This document shows positions 39,718-49,113 of a DNA stretch of 51,259 nt, in pieces. How positions within the stretch are numbered: the first letter of the stretch is position 1; the number at the start of each line of letters is the position of its first letter. Under the pieces are notes generated by a model. It did no database searches, was not told the origin of the DNA, and worked only from the letters and a program-made list of their open reading frames with translations. Made by a program: the position numbers and the translations under genes. Origin of the DNA: Limosilactobacillus ingluviei DSM 15946 (GTDB taxonomy: Bacteria; Bacillota; Bacilli; Lactobacillales; Lactobacillaceae); NCBI RefSeq assembly GCF_001435775.1, contig NZ_AZFK01000083.1, positions 1 through 51,259 on the forward strand, written 5' to 3'.

Positions 39718-42222
39718 CTATTGGATTGAAATTAAGTCATTTAGCGTAAATTCAAGATTGGCCTGGTAATTTTGCTCATCAGGGTTTTCATACCGAACCT
39801 TAGCTTGACGGTGAGTACCATCAAACCACCAGCCATCTTTAGCATTCATAAATTCATCATAGTTTAAATACCGATGTAAGGACTTACCAGCGACTACAAC
39901 ATTTATTGGAGCCATCCGCGTACAGTATACTGATAGATTCATTTCTTTAACTTTAGTGGCATAATTCCCACTCCGTTTAAAATCAACGATTACTCCTTCT
40001 GGACGACCAGTAACCGTAATCTTTGTTGTCAGGTTTTCTCCGTTCTGATATGCCATCGTTTCACCAGCATCCTCATACAGAGTGAATTCTGCATCCTCGC
40101 TCGGTTCCACAACCAAATCAAGCTTTTCAATTGCCTGATCGTGAATATTGGTCAACCCCGGAGCCTTTGGAATAATTGCTCCGTCTCGTAAGAACATCGG
40201 AATACTGCTCAGTTCAACCGGGATTTTAATTGTTTGCCCTCCGGCGTATCGCTGATTAGTGGTTAAATCTAACCAATTCGTACCAGCCGGAAGATAGACT
40301 TTCTTTTCCGTTTGCCCTTGCTCTACAACATTTGCAACCAACAACGATTGGCCCAACATAAATTCAAAGCTTTCATCTGTCACGTTCGGATCGTTTTGGA
40401 ACTCATAAATAAGCGGCCGCATAATTGGTGCACCCGTAACATGGGCTTCATATAGCAAGGAATAGAAATAAGGGATTAACGAATAACGCAGCTTAATCGC
40501 AGCAGAAATATATTTTGTATATTCTGGATACGTCCACGGCTCGGTAACAGTATTATCATCATTGGCCGAATGAATTGAGAAGCGTGGTTGGAAGATCCCC
40601 TGTTGAACCCAACGAACAAACATTTCTGCCGTCGGCAATGGGCCAAAGAAACCACCAATATCACAGCCCTGATTAGCAACGCCTGATAATCCCATCCCAA
40701 GAATTGTTGGAATGTTGTACTTAACAGAATCCCAGCAAGTATAGTTATCACCAGCCCAAGTTTGTGCATATCGTTGGATCCCTGCAAAGCCTGCTCGGTT
40801 GGTAACGTATGGACGTGCATCTTGGTCATAATCATGAATAGCTGTATGAGCTACCTTTGCCATAATCGTTGACATTAATGGCCTTACATCATCCATTACC
40901 TTATCTTGGCAACCTTCCATGGACACTTTAGCGTCTCCATCAACAGTTTCGTATTCATTATTGTCATTCCAAATTGAAGTAATCCCTAATTTCAAAAGAG
41001 ATTCCTTCATATGATGGCTCCATGCTTTACGTCCATCTTCGCTAGTAAAATCAATGAAATTAGCTGGGCCACCCCAATATTGATTAACTTGATTTGCCTG
41101 ACCATCTGCAGTTTTAACGTAAGCATTCCGATCTGCAAAATCCTTGTTCAAAGGATGAGTTAGCAGAATCCCTGGCTTGATATTCGGTGATACTAGCGCT
41201 CCTCGCTTTTTTAAATCGTTAACAAATTGCTGTGGATCTGGGAAACGTTTCTTATTCCAATGGAAGTAATAACGTTTACCATCATCATCACCAGCAGTAT
41301 AACCTGATGAAAGGAAGAAGCCATCGCACGGAATATCGTACTTCTTACAGTTGTCTAAGAAATTGACAATCGCTTCATCATCACCTTCTTCGAGTTCCGA
41401 GTAGAACATTGTCGAACCCATGTATCCCAACGATGACATTGGCATCATTGCTGTCTTACCAGTCAAATCTGTGTAATGTTCAACAACCTCTTTAATGGTT
41501 GGGCCTCCAACAAAGAAATAATCCAATTCTCCCCCATCAGCTACAAATTTACTATAACGCAACCAATAGTTACTGTGTTCACAATCCATATCAAATTCGG
41601 AATCATGTGAATTGTTATAGAACAAACCACTAGCCACATTTTCCGTAGGATTAAAATCAATATAGAACGGAATCATCTTATACAACGGATCCGATTGTTT
41701 GGGATCCCACCCTAGCGAGTCTGTATTATGCATTCGCATTCGACGTCGGTATTTATTTAACGGCCCTGATTTTTCACCAAATCCATAGAACTTCTCATTA
41801 TCTCCCATTTGAGTGTAATGAATCCTACGATTATTGTTATCTAATACATATGACCGTTTAGGGACGTCTTTATGCAATACATGTCCATCGTAGTCTTCAA
41901 TCTGAAGATAGAATGGTTCACGATAAATTGAAAGTTTATATTTAGGGCCTTCGACTTCATAATGGTCCGTCAATTCCTTAAGGTTAATCGGCAATGCTTC
42001 GACACGAGTCCGCTCATCAGCCATAAACTTATCAGTCTTGTCATCCCAAGCAGTCTTAATCAATGCATAGGACTCTTCTGCTGCAAATTCGTCATCGAAG
42101 GTTCCGCGAACCCGAATCAAATTTTCATCCAGCAGATAAATCCGAAATTTTGCTCCGTCTGTTGTTAGTTCCAAGAACTCTTTATGATTCTCTATATTGA
42201 GTAACTTTGTTGTATTTTTCAT
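39718..42222 (-). CDS. GH31-family alpha-glycosidase
   Basis: 834-residue intracellular retaining alpha-glycosidase. The order is N-terminal mutarotase-like sandwich, catalytic barrel (about 250-600), then proximal and distal beta domains. Nucleophile is Asp420 (GITSIWNDNNE) and acid/base Asp492 (TWAGDNYTCW). The WNDxNE form is that of alpha-glucosidases rather than the KTDFGE type of alpha-xylosidases. First gene of the operon, so it probably removes alpha-linked glucose (or a related cap) from imported uronosides. GGAGG upstream; promoter region with a regulon motif. Confidence 0.92.
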   Translation of the reverse strand: MKNTTKLLNIENHKEFLELTTDGAKFRIYLLDENLIRVRGTFDDEFAAEESYALIKTAWDDKTDKFMADERTRVEALPINLKELTDHYEVEGPKYKLSIYREPFYLQIEDYDGHVLHKDVPKRSYVLDNNNRRIHYTQMGDNEKFYGFGEKSGPLNKYRRRMRMHNTDSLGWDPKQSDPLYKMIPFYIDFNPTENVASGLFYNNSHDSEFDMDCEHSNYWLRYSKFVADGGELDYFFVGGPTIKEVVEHYTDLTGKTAMMPMSSLGYMGSTMFYSELEEGDDEAIVNFLDNCKKYDIPCDGFFLSSGYTAGDDDGKRYYFHWNKKRFPDPQQFVNDLKKRGALVSPNIKPGILLTHPLNKDFADRNAYVKTADGQANQVNQYWGGPANFIDFTSEDGRKAWSHHMKESLLKLGITSIWNDNNEYETVDGDAKVSMEGCQDKVMDDVRPLMSTIMAKVAHTAIHDYDQDARPYVTNRAGFAGIQRYAQTWAGDNYTCWDSVKYNIPTILGMGLSGVANQGCDIGGFFGPLPTAEMFVRWVQQGIFQPRFSIHSANDDNTVTEPWTYPEYTKYISAAIKLRYSLIPYFYSLLYEAHVTGAPIMRPLIYEFQNDPNVTDESFEFMLGQSLLVANVVEQGQTEKKVYLPAGTNWLDLTTNQRYAGGQTIKIPVELSSIPMFLRDGAIIPKAPGLTNIHDQAIEKLDLVVEPSEDAEFTLYEDAGETMAYQNGENLTTKITVTGRPEGVIVDFKRSGNYATKVKEMNLSVYCTRMAPINVVVAGKSLHRYLNYDEFMNAKDGWWFDGTHRQAKVRYENPDEQNYQANLEFTLNDLISIQ

Positions 42223-42640
42223 AAATCAACCTCCGAGTAGCGCATGTTACTAACTAGGCGACCCATCTTTAAAACTGGCAAACTGATATACTACATTATG
42301 GTTAGGTATATTAAAACAAACATCGGTCGTCGTTATCTGTAGAATACGCTTACATTGATAATGTGTCAATTAACTTTTTGGTTTTTGAAAAATTATGTAG
42401 AATTATATACTATAATATGCGATGAATTTTTACCTCTCATCATATTTTTTTATCCTCCAACCTATTGAAAACGCTTACCAATGGTGCTATCATCTCAAGT
42501 GTCGAAAGAAGTGAAAAAATATCGCTCAAACTAACATATCAGTTTGCCGATTGATATAATTATTTATTTTAGTTTCTGCAATATTTTCGCTTTTGTAGCA
42601 ATTTTTGTTTAATTCCTGTTTGTTTTTGGGGGTTTTTAAA
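42223..42640. promoter_or_regulatory. divergent control region: GH31 operon / GPH symporter
   Basis: About 420 bp of AT-rich DNA without genes. It has GGCAAACTGATAT on plus (42277-42289) and again on minus (42535-42547); the second copy lies in a wider inverted repeat ATATCA-10-TGATAT (42536-42557). A cre TGAAAACGCTTACC (42466-42479) lies between them. These symmetric positions suggest one regulator controls both operons. Confidence 0.65.
42466..42479 (+). promoter_or_regulatory. CcpA cre site
   Basis: TGAAAACGCTTACC fits the cre consensus except the last base. Located between the two GGCAAACTGATAT sites. Confidence 0.6.
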
Positions 42641-44059
42641 ATGGAGAATAAAGGACAACGTACCTTTACTGTAAATGCCCATCCCTTTGATTGGCGTGAC
42701 AAAATAGGGTACATGTTTGGGGATATTGGTAACAACTTCTCATTTAATGTTGTTAACTCGTTCCTGATGATCTTCTATACCAACGTTTATGGACTTTCCG
42801 GTTCACAAACTGCCATTGTTTTCTTGTTAGCACGTTTCGTCGATGCCATCACTGACGTCGTTGTTGGACGCCTCGTTGATAAGAGTAAGCTTCACAAACG
42901 CGGCCGTTTCATTCCATGGATTAACCGGATGGAATATCCATTGTTAATCTTCTTAGTTCTACTCTTTGTTCCATGGGTTAAAGATGCTTCCATGGGCGTT
43001 CGAATGGCTTGGGTTTGGTTCACTTATATCGCTTGGGGGATTTTATACTCTACAGTTAACATCCCTTATGGGTCTTTAGCATCCGCAATTAGTAACGATC
43101 CTGATGACAAGACTTCCTTGTCTACTTGGCGTTCAATTGGTTCAGCTTTAGGTGGTTCCATCACCTCTTACATCATCCCAATGTTCATCTACGTTGGCGC
43201 AACCCAAAAAATCTCTGGCATGCGCTTCTGGGAAGTTGTTATTGTCTGTGCAATCCTGGGATGGATTTGCTACCAATTAACTATTCACTTAACTACTGAA
43301 CGGGTTCAAACTGAAAAGTCTGAAAATATTCCGTTAAGCAAGATCATGAAGTCCATGCTAGAAGATCGCTCTTTGCTCGGTTTGGTCTTAACCGACTTAG
43401 TATTGGTAGTTAACCAAAACTTAGCAGGTACCATGATCACCTATGTTTACAACGACTACTTTAAGAACAGTGCCGTTATGGCGATCGCGATGGTCGTTAA
43501 TACTGCGACTGTAATTTTGCTGTCACCATTCTCGCATTATATTGCGACCCACTTCGGGCGTCGTAATTCTTCAATTGCTGGTTTAAGTATCAGTGCCATC
43601 GTTTACTTCATCCTCTTTATGATCCGGACCAGTAGTCCTTATGTATACTTAGGTTTCATTTTTATTGGTTCCTTAGGTTTTGCAGTATTTAACTTGCAGG
43701 TTTGGGCATTTATTACGGATGTTATTGATAATATCGAAGTAACTACCGGTGACCGTGAAGACGGGATTGTCTATGGGGTTAACTCATTTGCTCGGAAAGT
43801 AGCTCAAGCTATCGGTGGGGGCTTTGGTGGTTTCCTCTTAAGTTGGGTCGGATACAAATCATCAACTACCGGGGGAGCTGAACAATCTGCTCACACAGTT
43901 AATGCTATCTATAGTGCCGCTACCTTAGTTCCAGTCGTTTGTGCTATTCTCGCCGTCCTCTTATTGGCTTTCGTTTATCCATTAACTCGTGATAAAGTTA
44001 AGCAAAACGGTGAAATTTTAGCTGAACGTCACGCCCAAATGAATCACTCTGAAGAATAA
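42641..44059 (+). CDS. GPH-family uronoside:cation symporter
   Basis: 472 residues from ATG 42641 (GGGGGT upstream; an in-frame TTG twelve codons earlier is less likely). GPH marks: DWRDKIGYMFGDIGNNFSFN, DAITDVVVGRLVDKSKLHKR, NIPYGSLASAISNDPDDKTS. Twelve membrane segments. It is divergent from the GH31 operon, whose glycosidases are all cytoplasmic, so it is the likely importer of their oligosaccharide or glycoside substrates. Its own terminator follows. Confidence 0.9.
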   Translation: MENKGQRTFTVNAHPFDWRDKIGYMFGDIGNNFSFNVVNSFLMIFYTNVYGLSGSQTAIVFLLARFVDAITDVVVGRLVDKSKLHKRGRFIPWINRMEYPLLIFLVLLFVPWVKDASMGVRMAWVWFTYIAWGILYSTVNIPYGSLASAISNDPDDKTSLSTWRSIGSALGGSITSYIIPMFIYVGATQKISGMRFWEVVIVCAILGWICYQLTIHLTTERVQTEKSENIPLSKIMKSMLEDRSLLGLVLTDLVLVVNQNLAGTMITYVYNDYFKNSAVMAIAMVVNTATVILLSPFSHYIATHFGRRNSSIAGLSISAIVYFILFMIRTSSPYVYLGFIFIGSLGFAVFNLQVWAFITDVIDNIEVTTGDREDGIVYGVNSFARKVAQAIGGGFGGFLLSWVGYKSSTTGGAEQSAHTVNAIYSAATLVPVVCAILAVLLLAFVYPLTRDKVKQNGEILAERHAQMNHSEE

Positions 44060-44066
44060 GAACTTC

Positions 44067-44106
44067 AAAGGACTCATGCCACATGGAATGGCATGGGTCT
44101 TTTTTT
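44067..44106 (+). terminator. terminator of the GPH symporter gene
   Basis: ACTCATGCCA/TGGCATGGGT stem followed by seven T. Confidence 0.88.
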
Positions 44107-44124
44107 GAAAGGATATTGAAGATA

Positions 44125-45484
44125 ATGCACGGATCAACAGACTTAACTATTGGTCGTCCGCGACAACAAATCATCTTTTTCTCTCTCCCACTCGTTTTCG
44201 GAACAGTTTTTTCAACAATTATATAGTTTCATTGACTCGATTATTGTCGGACGATTAATTAGCAGTGAAGCTTTAGGTAGTGTTGGCGCAACCTATTCTT
44301 TGAGTTTTCTGATCATTGGGTTTGTACAAGGCTTTTGTGTTGGTTTAGGAATTCCGATTGCCCAAAGCTTTGGCGCTCATCATACTAAAGATATCCAACG
44401 ATATTTTTGGAATAGTGTTTATCTATGCATTATTATTAGCACCGTCTTTGGCTTTAGTATGACAATCCTAACCCCTATCCTACTAACTATAATGCATACC
44501 CCTCAACAACTCTTACCAGCTGCAATTGCTTTTATTCAACCACAGTTTGCTTGGATTGGAATTACCGTTTTATATAATTTCTCAGCTAGTGTTCTGCGTG
44601 CTTTCGGAGATTCAAAGCATCCTTTTTATTTTTTAGTCGGTGCCAGCCTACTAAATATTCTGCTAGATTTATTTTTCGTTGGTAATCTAAAACTTGGCGT
44701 TCGCGGTGCTGCCTACGCAACCTTAATCGCCCAATTCACAAGTGGGCTTGCCAATATTTTTTGGTTAGTTACTAAAATTAATATGATAAAATTCAAAAAG
44801 GAATATCTGGCCTTTTCTTCCCATTATTTCTACCGACTAATATATATTTCAGTACCAATGGGGCTTGAATATTCAATCTCAGCAATAGGAGCAATTATCA
44901 TGCAGTTAGCAATTAACGCCCTTGGTCCACAAGTGGTCATTGCTCAAACTGCCGGCGAAAAAATACGCCAAATGTTCACTTTACCTATGGAAAGCGTCGG
45001 TATGGGGATGGCAACATTTATCAGCCAAAATTATGGCGCTAAAAAAATCCAGCGCATTCGTCAAGGTATTCACGATGGTGTGACCATCCAAGTTGGATAT
45101 TGCATTTTTTGCATTGCCGTCATCATGTTATCAGCTACCCCTCTCAGTTATTTGGTAATCGGTAAAAATCAGCACCTTATCCAATTATCAGCCCGTTATT
45201 TACGTTTGATGTCGCTCACTTTCTTTTTCCATGGTTCGTTAATGATCTATAGAAACACGTTACAAGGGCTTGGCTTTAGTATTGAAGCCGTGCTTTCTGG
45301 GGTTGGCGAATTAATTGGACGAAGTTGTGGTAGTTTGATCGCCATTGTATTAATGAGCTTCACTGCGGTTTGTTTCATTAACCCCGTTGCTTGGAGTTTA
45401 TCTTTACTCTATTGTTACTGGATGGTTAACCGGAAATTAGCTAACATCACAACCTCTCTAACTTCTGACCAAAGGAGATTATAA
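44125..45484 (+). pseudogene. MATE-family multidrug efflux protein, frameshifted near the N-terminus
   Basis: The normal MATE start is at ATG 44125 (MHGSTDLTIGRPRQQIIFFS, then LPLVFGTVF) but that frame stops after 34 codons. The family sequence continues in the next frame (QQLYSFIDSIIVGRLISSEA to the end, 12 helices). The switch falls on a T6 run at 44207-44212; five T would fuse the two frames into a normal protein of about 453 residues. As sequenced it is broken unless slippage occurs or the run is a sequencing error. It lies between the symporter and the GntR gene. Confidence 0.82.
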
Positions 45485-45487
45485 ACT

Positions 45488-46162
45488 ATGGATAAGAATT
45501 ACGATGAAGCCTACACTAAAATCAAGTATAAAATAATTCATTTTCATTACCTTCCTGGCGCTAAGGTTACGGAATCAACTTTTCGAAAAGATTTAGAAAT
45601 GGGTAGAACCCCCGTTAGAGAAGCCTTAATTCGAATCGAACGAGAAGGGTTGATTAATGTAGTTCCCCAAAGTGGTACTTTCATTACTAAAATAAACATG
45701 AATACCGCTACGAATGGTCGGTTTGTACGTGAATGTATCGAACCTCAAATAATGCTGGAAGCGGTAATGAAAATCACCAGTCAAAACTATGTAAACCTTT
45801 CTCACAATCTTGCACAACAAACCGAAGCTATCACCAATCGCCAACCTGACCTTTTCTTTGACCTTGACCAAGAGTTCCATCGGGAGTTTTACGTTGCTGC
45901 TAACAAATTAGAAGTCTGGGACTGGCTGCAATTAAATAACATGCAGTTAAACAGATTCCGCCGACTACGCCTAAGAGTCCCTAATTTAAAATGGGAAACC
46001 CTTTCTAACCAACACGTTAAAATTCTTGATACTGTTCGTCAACGTAATGTCGATGAACTTTCCTTCCTACTACGCAACCACTTGCATCTTATGCTAGACG
46101 AACAGGAAAGCGTCATCGATCAATACCAAGATTACTTTGAGGAACCACTCACTAATAATTAA
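45488..46162 (+). CDS. GntR/FadR-subfamily (FCD) transcriptional regulator
   Basis: 224 residues. The N-terminal winged helix (1-70: KIIHFHYLPGAKVTESTFRK, MGRTPVREALIRIEREGLI) is followed by an all-helical FCD ligand-binding domain with metal-ligand candidates (DQEFHREFY, HVKILD, LRNHLHLM). FCD regulators such as UxuR/ExuR bind uronate-pathway intermediates, so it is a good candidate controller of the uronate genes. It starts three bases after the MATE stop, with AAAGGAG inside the MATE end, so it shares that transcript. Confidence 0.9.
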   Translation: MDKNYDEAYTKIKYKIIHFHYLPGAKVTESTFRKDLEMGRTPVREALIRIEREGLINVVPQSGTFITKINMNTATNGRFVRECIEPQIMLEAVMKITSQNYVNLSHNLAQQTEAITNRQPDLFFDLDQEFHREFYVAANKLEVWDWLQLNNMQLNRFRRLRLRVPNLKWETLSNQHVKILDTVRQRNVDELSFLLRNHLHLMLDEQESVIDQYQDYFEEPLTNN

Positions 46163-46210
46163 AATGGCATTCAAAAGAATTTATTGAAGATTCTTTTGAA
46201 TGCCATTTTT
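46161..46210. terminator. convergent bidirectional terminator (GntR / LacI)
   Basis: About 20-bp nearly perfect stem (AAAATGGCATTCAAAAGAAT and its inverse) with T5 tail. Confidence 0.93.
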
Positions 46211-46212
46211 AA

Positions 46213-47277
46213 CTAGTTTATTTTTTTTACCGAGGACCTGACGATAATCTCTGAACTTATGACTTCTCGATCGACACTTTCATTTTCTTTTTTGCCTCGT
46301 TGTTCTAGGAGCCCCATTAATTTACTTACCCCTTTTTTAACAATCGTTGATGTTGGTTTCCGTACTGTCGTCAACGGTGGCATCAGATACTTCGAATAAC
46401 TCATATCATCGAAACCAATTACTGAAATATCATCAGGAACCCTATACCCCAATTCAACACATGCATCTAGCGCTCCAACTGCCATATCATCATTCTCACA
46501 AATTACACAAGTTGGAGCTTTACCACTAGAAAGAATTTGACGCATCGCAATGTTTCCACTTCGCGGCTTATAATCCCCTTGACCTATAATTGCCTCATCC
46601 GGGTTTAGACCAGCTTCTCGAAGTGCATCCATAAAGCCGGCTGTTCTTTGACTAGCAGATTCAAAAGTTTCAATTCCTTGAATTAAGGCAAAATGACGAT
46701 GTCCCATCCGAATCGCCATTTCCGTCACGCTTTTACTGCCCAAATAATCGTTAATAGCATAGTTGTTAACATCTTTATTTGCAATTCGACGATTCAATAC
46801 AACTAGCGGGACGCCACTATCAATTACTTCCGCAATAAATTGGTCGTCAGATTTTGATTGACTAATAATAATTACGCCATCATAATTCGAGACAGATAGT
46901 GAATATTGCTCAATGTCCCGAATAGCTTTATCAATACTATTAATCGAAATTGAATATCGCGACGATAGCATACGTTGCGTCTGCTCAATTACTTCAGTCA
47001 GAAAGCTGGTTGAGGTCCCAGTTTCCAAATTCGTAAAAAAGATTCCAAGCACATAAGATCTGTTGGTAACTAAGCTCCGTGCATTAATGTTGGGCGTATA
47101 CCCTAATTGCTTTGCTAACTCTGCAATTTTTTTACGTGTACTTTCTTTTACTAGCTCACTGCCGTTTAACGCTCGCGAAACTGTCGTATGTGATACTCCG
47201 GCAATCTTTGCCAAATCCTTAATCGTTATTGATTGATTTCGATTAAGGATTTCCTCCTGTTTGACATTTTTTGCCAT
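46213..47277 (-). CDS. LacI-family transcriptional regulator
   Basis: 354 residues. The helix-turn-helix and hinge (17-75: IKDLAKIAGVSHTTVSRALN, ARSLVTNRSYVLG) are followed by a periplasmic-binding-type sensor domain. AAAGGAG precedes the ATG. It is convergent with the GntR gene and close to uxaE. A palindrome AGTTTGCCGAAACT with central CG (47417-47430), 140 bases upstream, is a possible self-operator. Together with the FCD regulator it is the main candidate for control of the uronate regulon. Confidence 0.92.
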   Translation of the reverse strand: MAKNVKQEEILNRNQSITIKDLAKIAGVSHTTVSRALNGSELVKESTRKKIAELAKQLGYTPNINARSLVTNRSYVLGIFFTNLETGTSTSFLTEVIEQTQRMLSSRYSISINSIDKAIRDIEQYSLSVSNYDGVIIISQSKSDDQFIAEVIDSGVPLVVLNRRIANKDVNNYAINDYLGSKSVTEMAIRMGHRHFALIQGIETFESASQRTAGFMDALREAGLNPDEAIIGQGDYKPRSGNIAMRQILSSGKAPTCVICENDDMAVGALDACVELGYRVPDDISVIGFDDMSYSKYLMPPLTTVRKPTSTIVKKGVSKLMGLLEQRGKKENESVDREVISSEIIVRSSVKKIN

Positions 47278-47353
47278 TATCCCGAACTCCTTTCGCTATG
47301 CTAAACTCGTCAACTAAATATTATTAATCAATTTTACAATTTTTCGTTCTAAA

Positions 47354-47402
47354 AAGGCAAGAACCCGCGCTACATAATAATATTCGCAGATTCTCGCCCT
47401 TC
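47354..47402 (-). terminator. terminator of uxaE
   Basis: Imperfect stem GGCaAGAAcccGCG/CGCagaTTCTcGCC, followed on the minus strand by TTTTTA, downstream of uxaE. Confidence 0.65.
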
Positions 47403-47416
47403 CAGTGTAGATATTC

Positions 47417-47430
47417 AGTTTGCCGAAACT
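47417..47430. promoter_or_regulatory. LacI-type palindrome AGTTTGCCGAAACT
   Basis: AGTTT-gccg-AAACT. Its minus-strand reading CGGCAAACTGAATAT shares the core with the two sites near 42280 and 42540. Upstream of the LacI gene. Confidence 0.5.
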
Positions 47431-47511
47431 TATTCTAATGCTTTCTAAGCGGTTTGTCGAACACCTAGTTAGCACCAGTATGCGTTTGTTTTAGAGGCTG
47501 ATCGTAATAAT

Positions 47512-49113
47512 TTAGTATTCTTTAGAAATATCCGTCTTTGGTTCCAAAGCAGCTAAAGCTTCTTCCTTCGTCTTGTACTTGCCTTGCAACAAGTCGATGT
47601 GTTCTGCAATGTGGATGTTCAAGTACTTGTCGTACAGGTCTTGGTTCTTCAACAAAATGTCCCAGAACTTGTCGCGGAAGACGTAATGGTAGTTGTGCTT
47701 AAGGTTCATCAAGGAACCGTACATCGTGTGGAGCACTTGGCGGCCATCATCATCACTCAGCACGTCTACTACATTGTCAACCGTAACGTTTTCTGGCTTT
47801 GGTGCCTTCCCATCAGTTTGAGCGTTAAAGACGTAGAAGTCCTTCACATCATCCAAGTGTTCATAAGCATACTTGTAAAGTTCTACCATGAATTCTGGAT
47901 CCTTGTGGGCAATGACCCGCAAAGCTTCCAGCCAGTTCGTACCAGCCGTCTTTACGTGCCAACCATTCTTAGCTACCCGGCCAATGATTTCGTAAACGGA
48001 GAGCTTATCGGAACCAGAGTGAATCGACAGCTTGTAGCCAAAGTATTCCGCGATCGCTTCGTGCAGCACAAATTCACGTTCAAAGCGGTCCTTGTCGCCA
48101 ATGTAGTCGATTGCCTTTTGGAATTCACCGTAGAACCGTGGAGCCATCGTAGTTGGGACGATCCCGCGCTTGTGTAATTCGTTACCAAAGAAGAAGTGGT
48201 TCGGGTTCGTCGTTTGGTATGGCGTTTCATCCATTGAGATTTCGAAGTCCAGGTTGTATGGTACTACGAACTTCTTGTAGATATCAGCTGCAAACAGAAT
48301 TGCCCCGTAGAAAGTCAAAACGGATTCTTCAACGTCGTGCTTAGTAAAGTGAACGGAGTTGCCGTTACCCAGGTCAAAGGTCTTGTCCAGGTAAGTGTCG
48401 TTGAAGTACTTCTTTTGGTCATCGTCCAAAGCGTTGAAAGTCTTATCCAGTTCTTCATCACTCATCGTTACCGCGTCGTTGTTGATGACATCCGTGCAGT
48501 CCAGAGTGATCATGGAGCAACCAACCTTAACGGCGTAGTCAACTTCGTATTCGGTCTTTACGTGGTCCCCATCAGCACCCCAACCAAAGGTGAAGCCTTC
48601 TTCAAAGACCGCCCACGAAGCGGACAGCAAAACATCGGTGTTCGTCCGGTGCATCAAAGTCAGTTCCCGGATTGATTGTTGGGCCAACACTGGCATGATC
48701 CCCGTCCCCTTGAACAGACGCAAGTGAGCGTTTGAGGCGTTACCCAGCCGGTCCCCCAAACCAAAGGTGTACTTATAGTTCCGCCGGGAAGTTGGCTTGA
48801 TCCATGGGAACCGCTTAGCCAAAGCTTGGTTATTGTGGTCGGTCAAAGCGGCCGTGATCAGAGTTGAGTTTTCCCCCTTCAACGTTTCTAACGCGTCAAA
48901 GTCACCGATCGTCGGGTTTTCTTCGTAAACGACCAGAGTCTTAACCGTGTGGTCCTTTTCATCCTTAGTGTGGTAAATGAAGTAAACGTTGCGACGGTCT
49001 ACTTGAACGGATGGTACATACACACCCGCATCCGATAAGCTTTCAACCTTTTCGCCAGCGTCAACTTTGGCAAGGATTTCTTCAACATCCTTCAACAACC
49101 CATTTAAATCCAT
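47512..49113 (-). CDS. uxaE: tagaturonate/fructuronate epimerase
   Basis: Epimerises D-tagaturonate to D-fructuronate, so that galacturonate can use the UxuB branch without UxaB. The 533 residues match the UxaE (tagaturonate epimerase) family: GLGDRLGNASNAHLRLF, EEGFTFGWGADGDHVKTEYE, SIHSGSDKLSVYEIIGR, HVKTAGTNWLEALRV. The promoter overlaps a GTTCACGTGAA motif at -35 and a perfect cre at -10. Base composition is close to uxaC1 and unlike the AT-rich operon. Confidence 0.9.
   Translation of the reverse strand: MDLNGLLKDVEEILAKVDAGEKVESLSDAGVYVPSVQVDRRNVYFIYHTKDEKDHTVKTLVVYEENPTIGDFDALETLKGENSTLITAALTDHNNQALAKRFPWIKPTSRRNYKYTFGLGDRLGNASNAHLRLFKGTGIMPVLAQQSIRELTLMHRTNTDVLLSASWAVFEEGFTFGWGADGDHVKTEYEVDYAVKVGCSMITLDCTDVINNDAVTMSDEELDKTFNALDDDQKKYFNDTYLDKTFDLGNGNSVHFTKHDVEESVLTFYGAILFAADIYKKFVVPYNLDFEISMDETPYQTTNPNHFFFGNELHKRGIVPTTMAPRFYGEFQKAIDYIGDKDRFEREFVLHEAIAEYFGYKLSIHSGSDKLSVYEIIGRVAKNGWHVKTAGTNWLEALRVIAHKDPEFMVELYKYAYEHLDDVKDFYVFNAQTDGKAPKPENVTVDNVVDVLSDDDGRQVLHTMYGSLMNLKHNYHYVFRDKFWDILLKNQDLYDKYLNIHIAEHIDLLQGKYKTKEEALAALEPKTDISKEY

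Noticed and set aside
47584-48177. 197-codon Val-rich ORF opposite uxaE
   Set aside because: Antisense shadow of codon-biased sequence.
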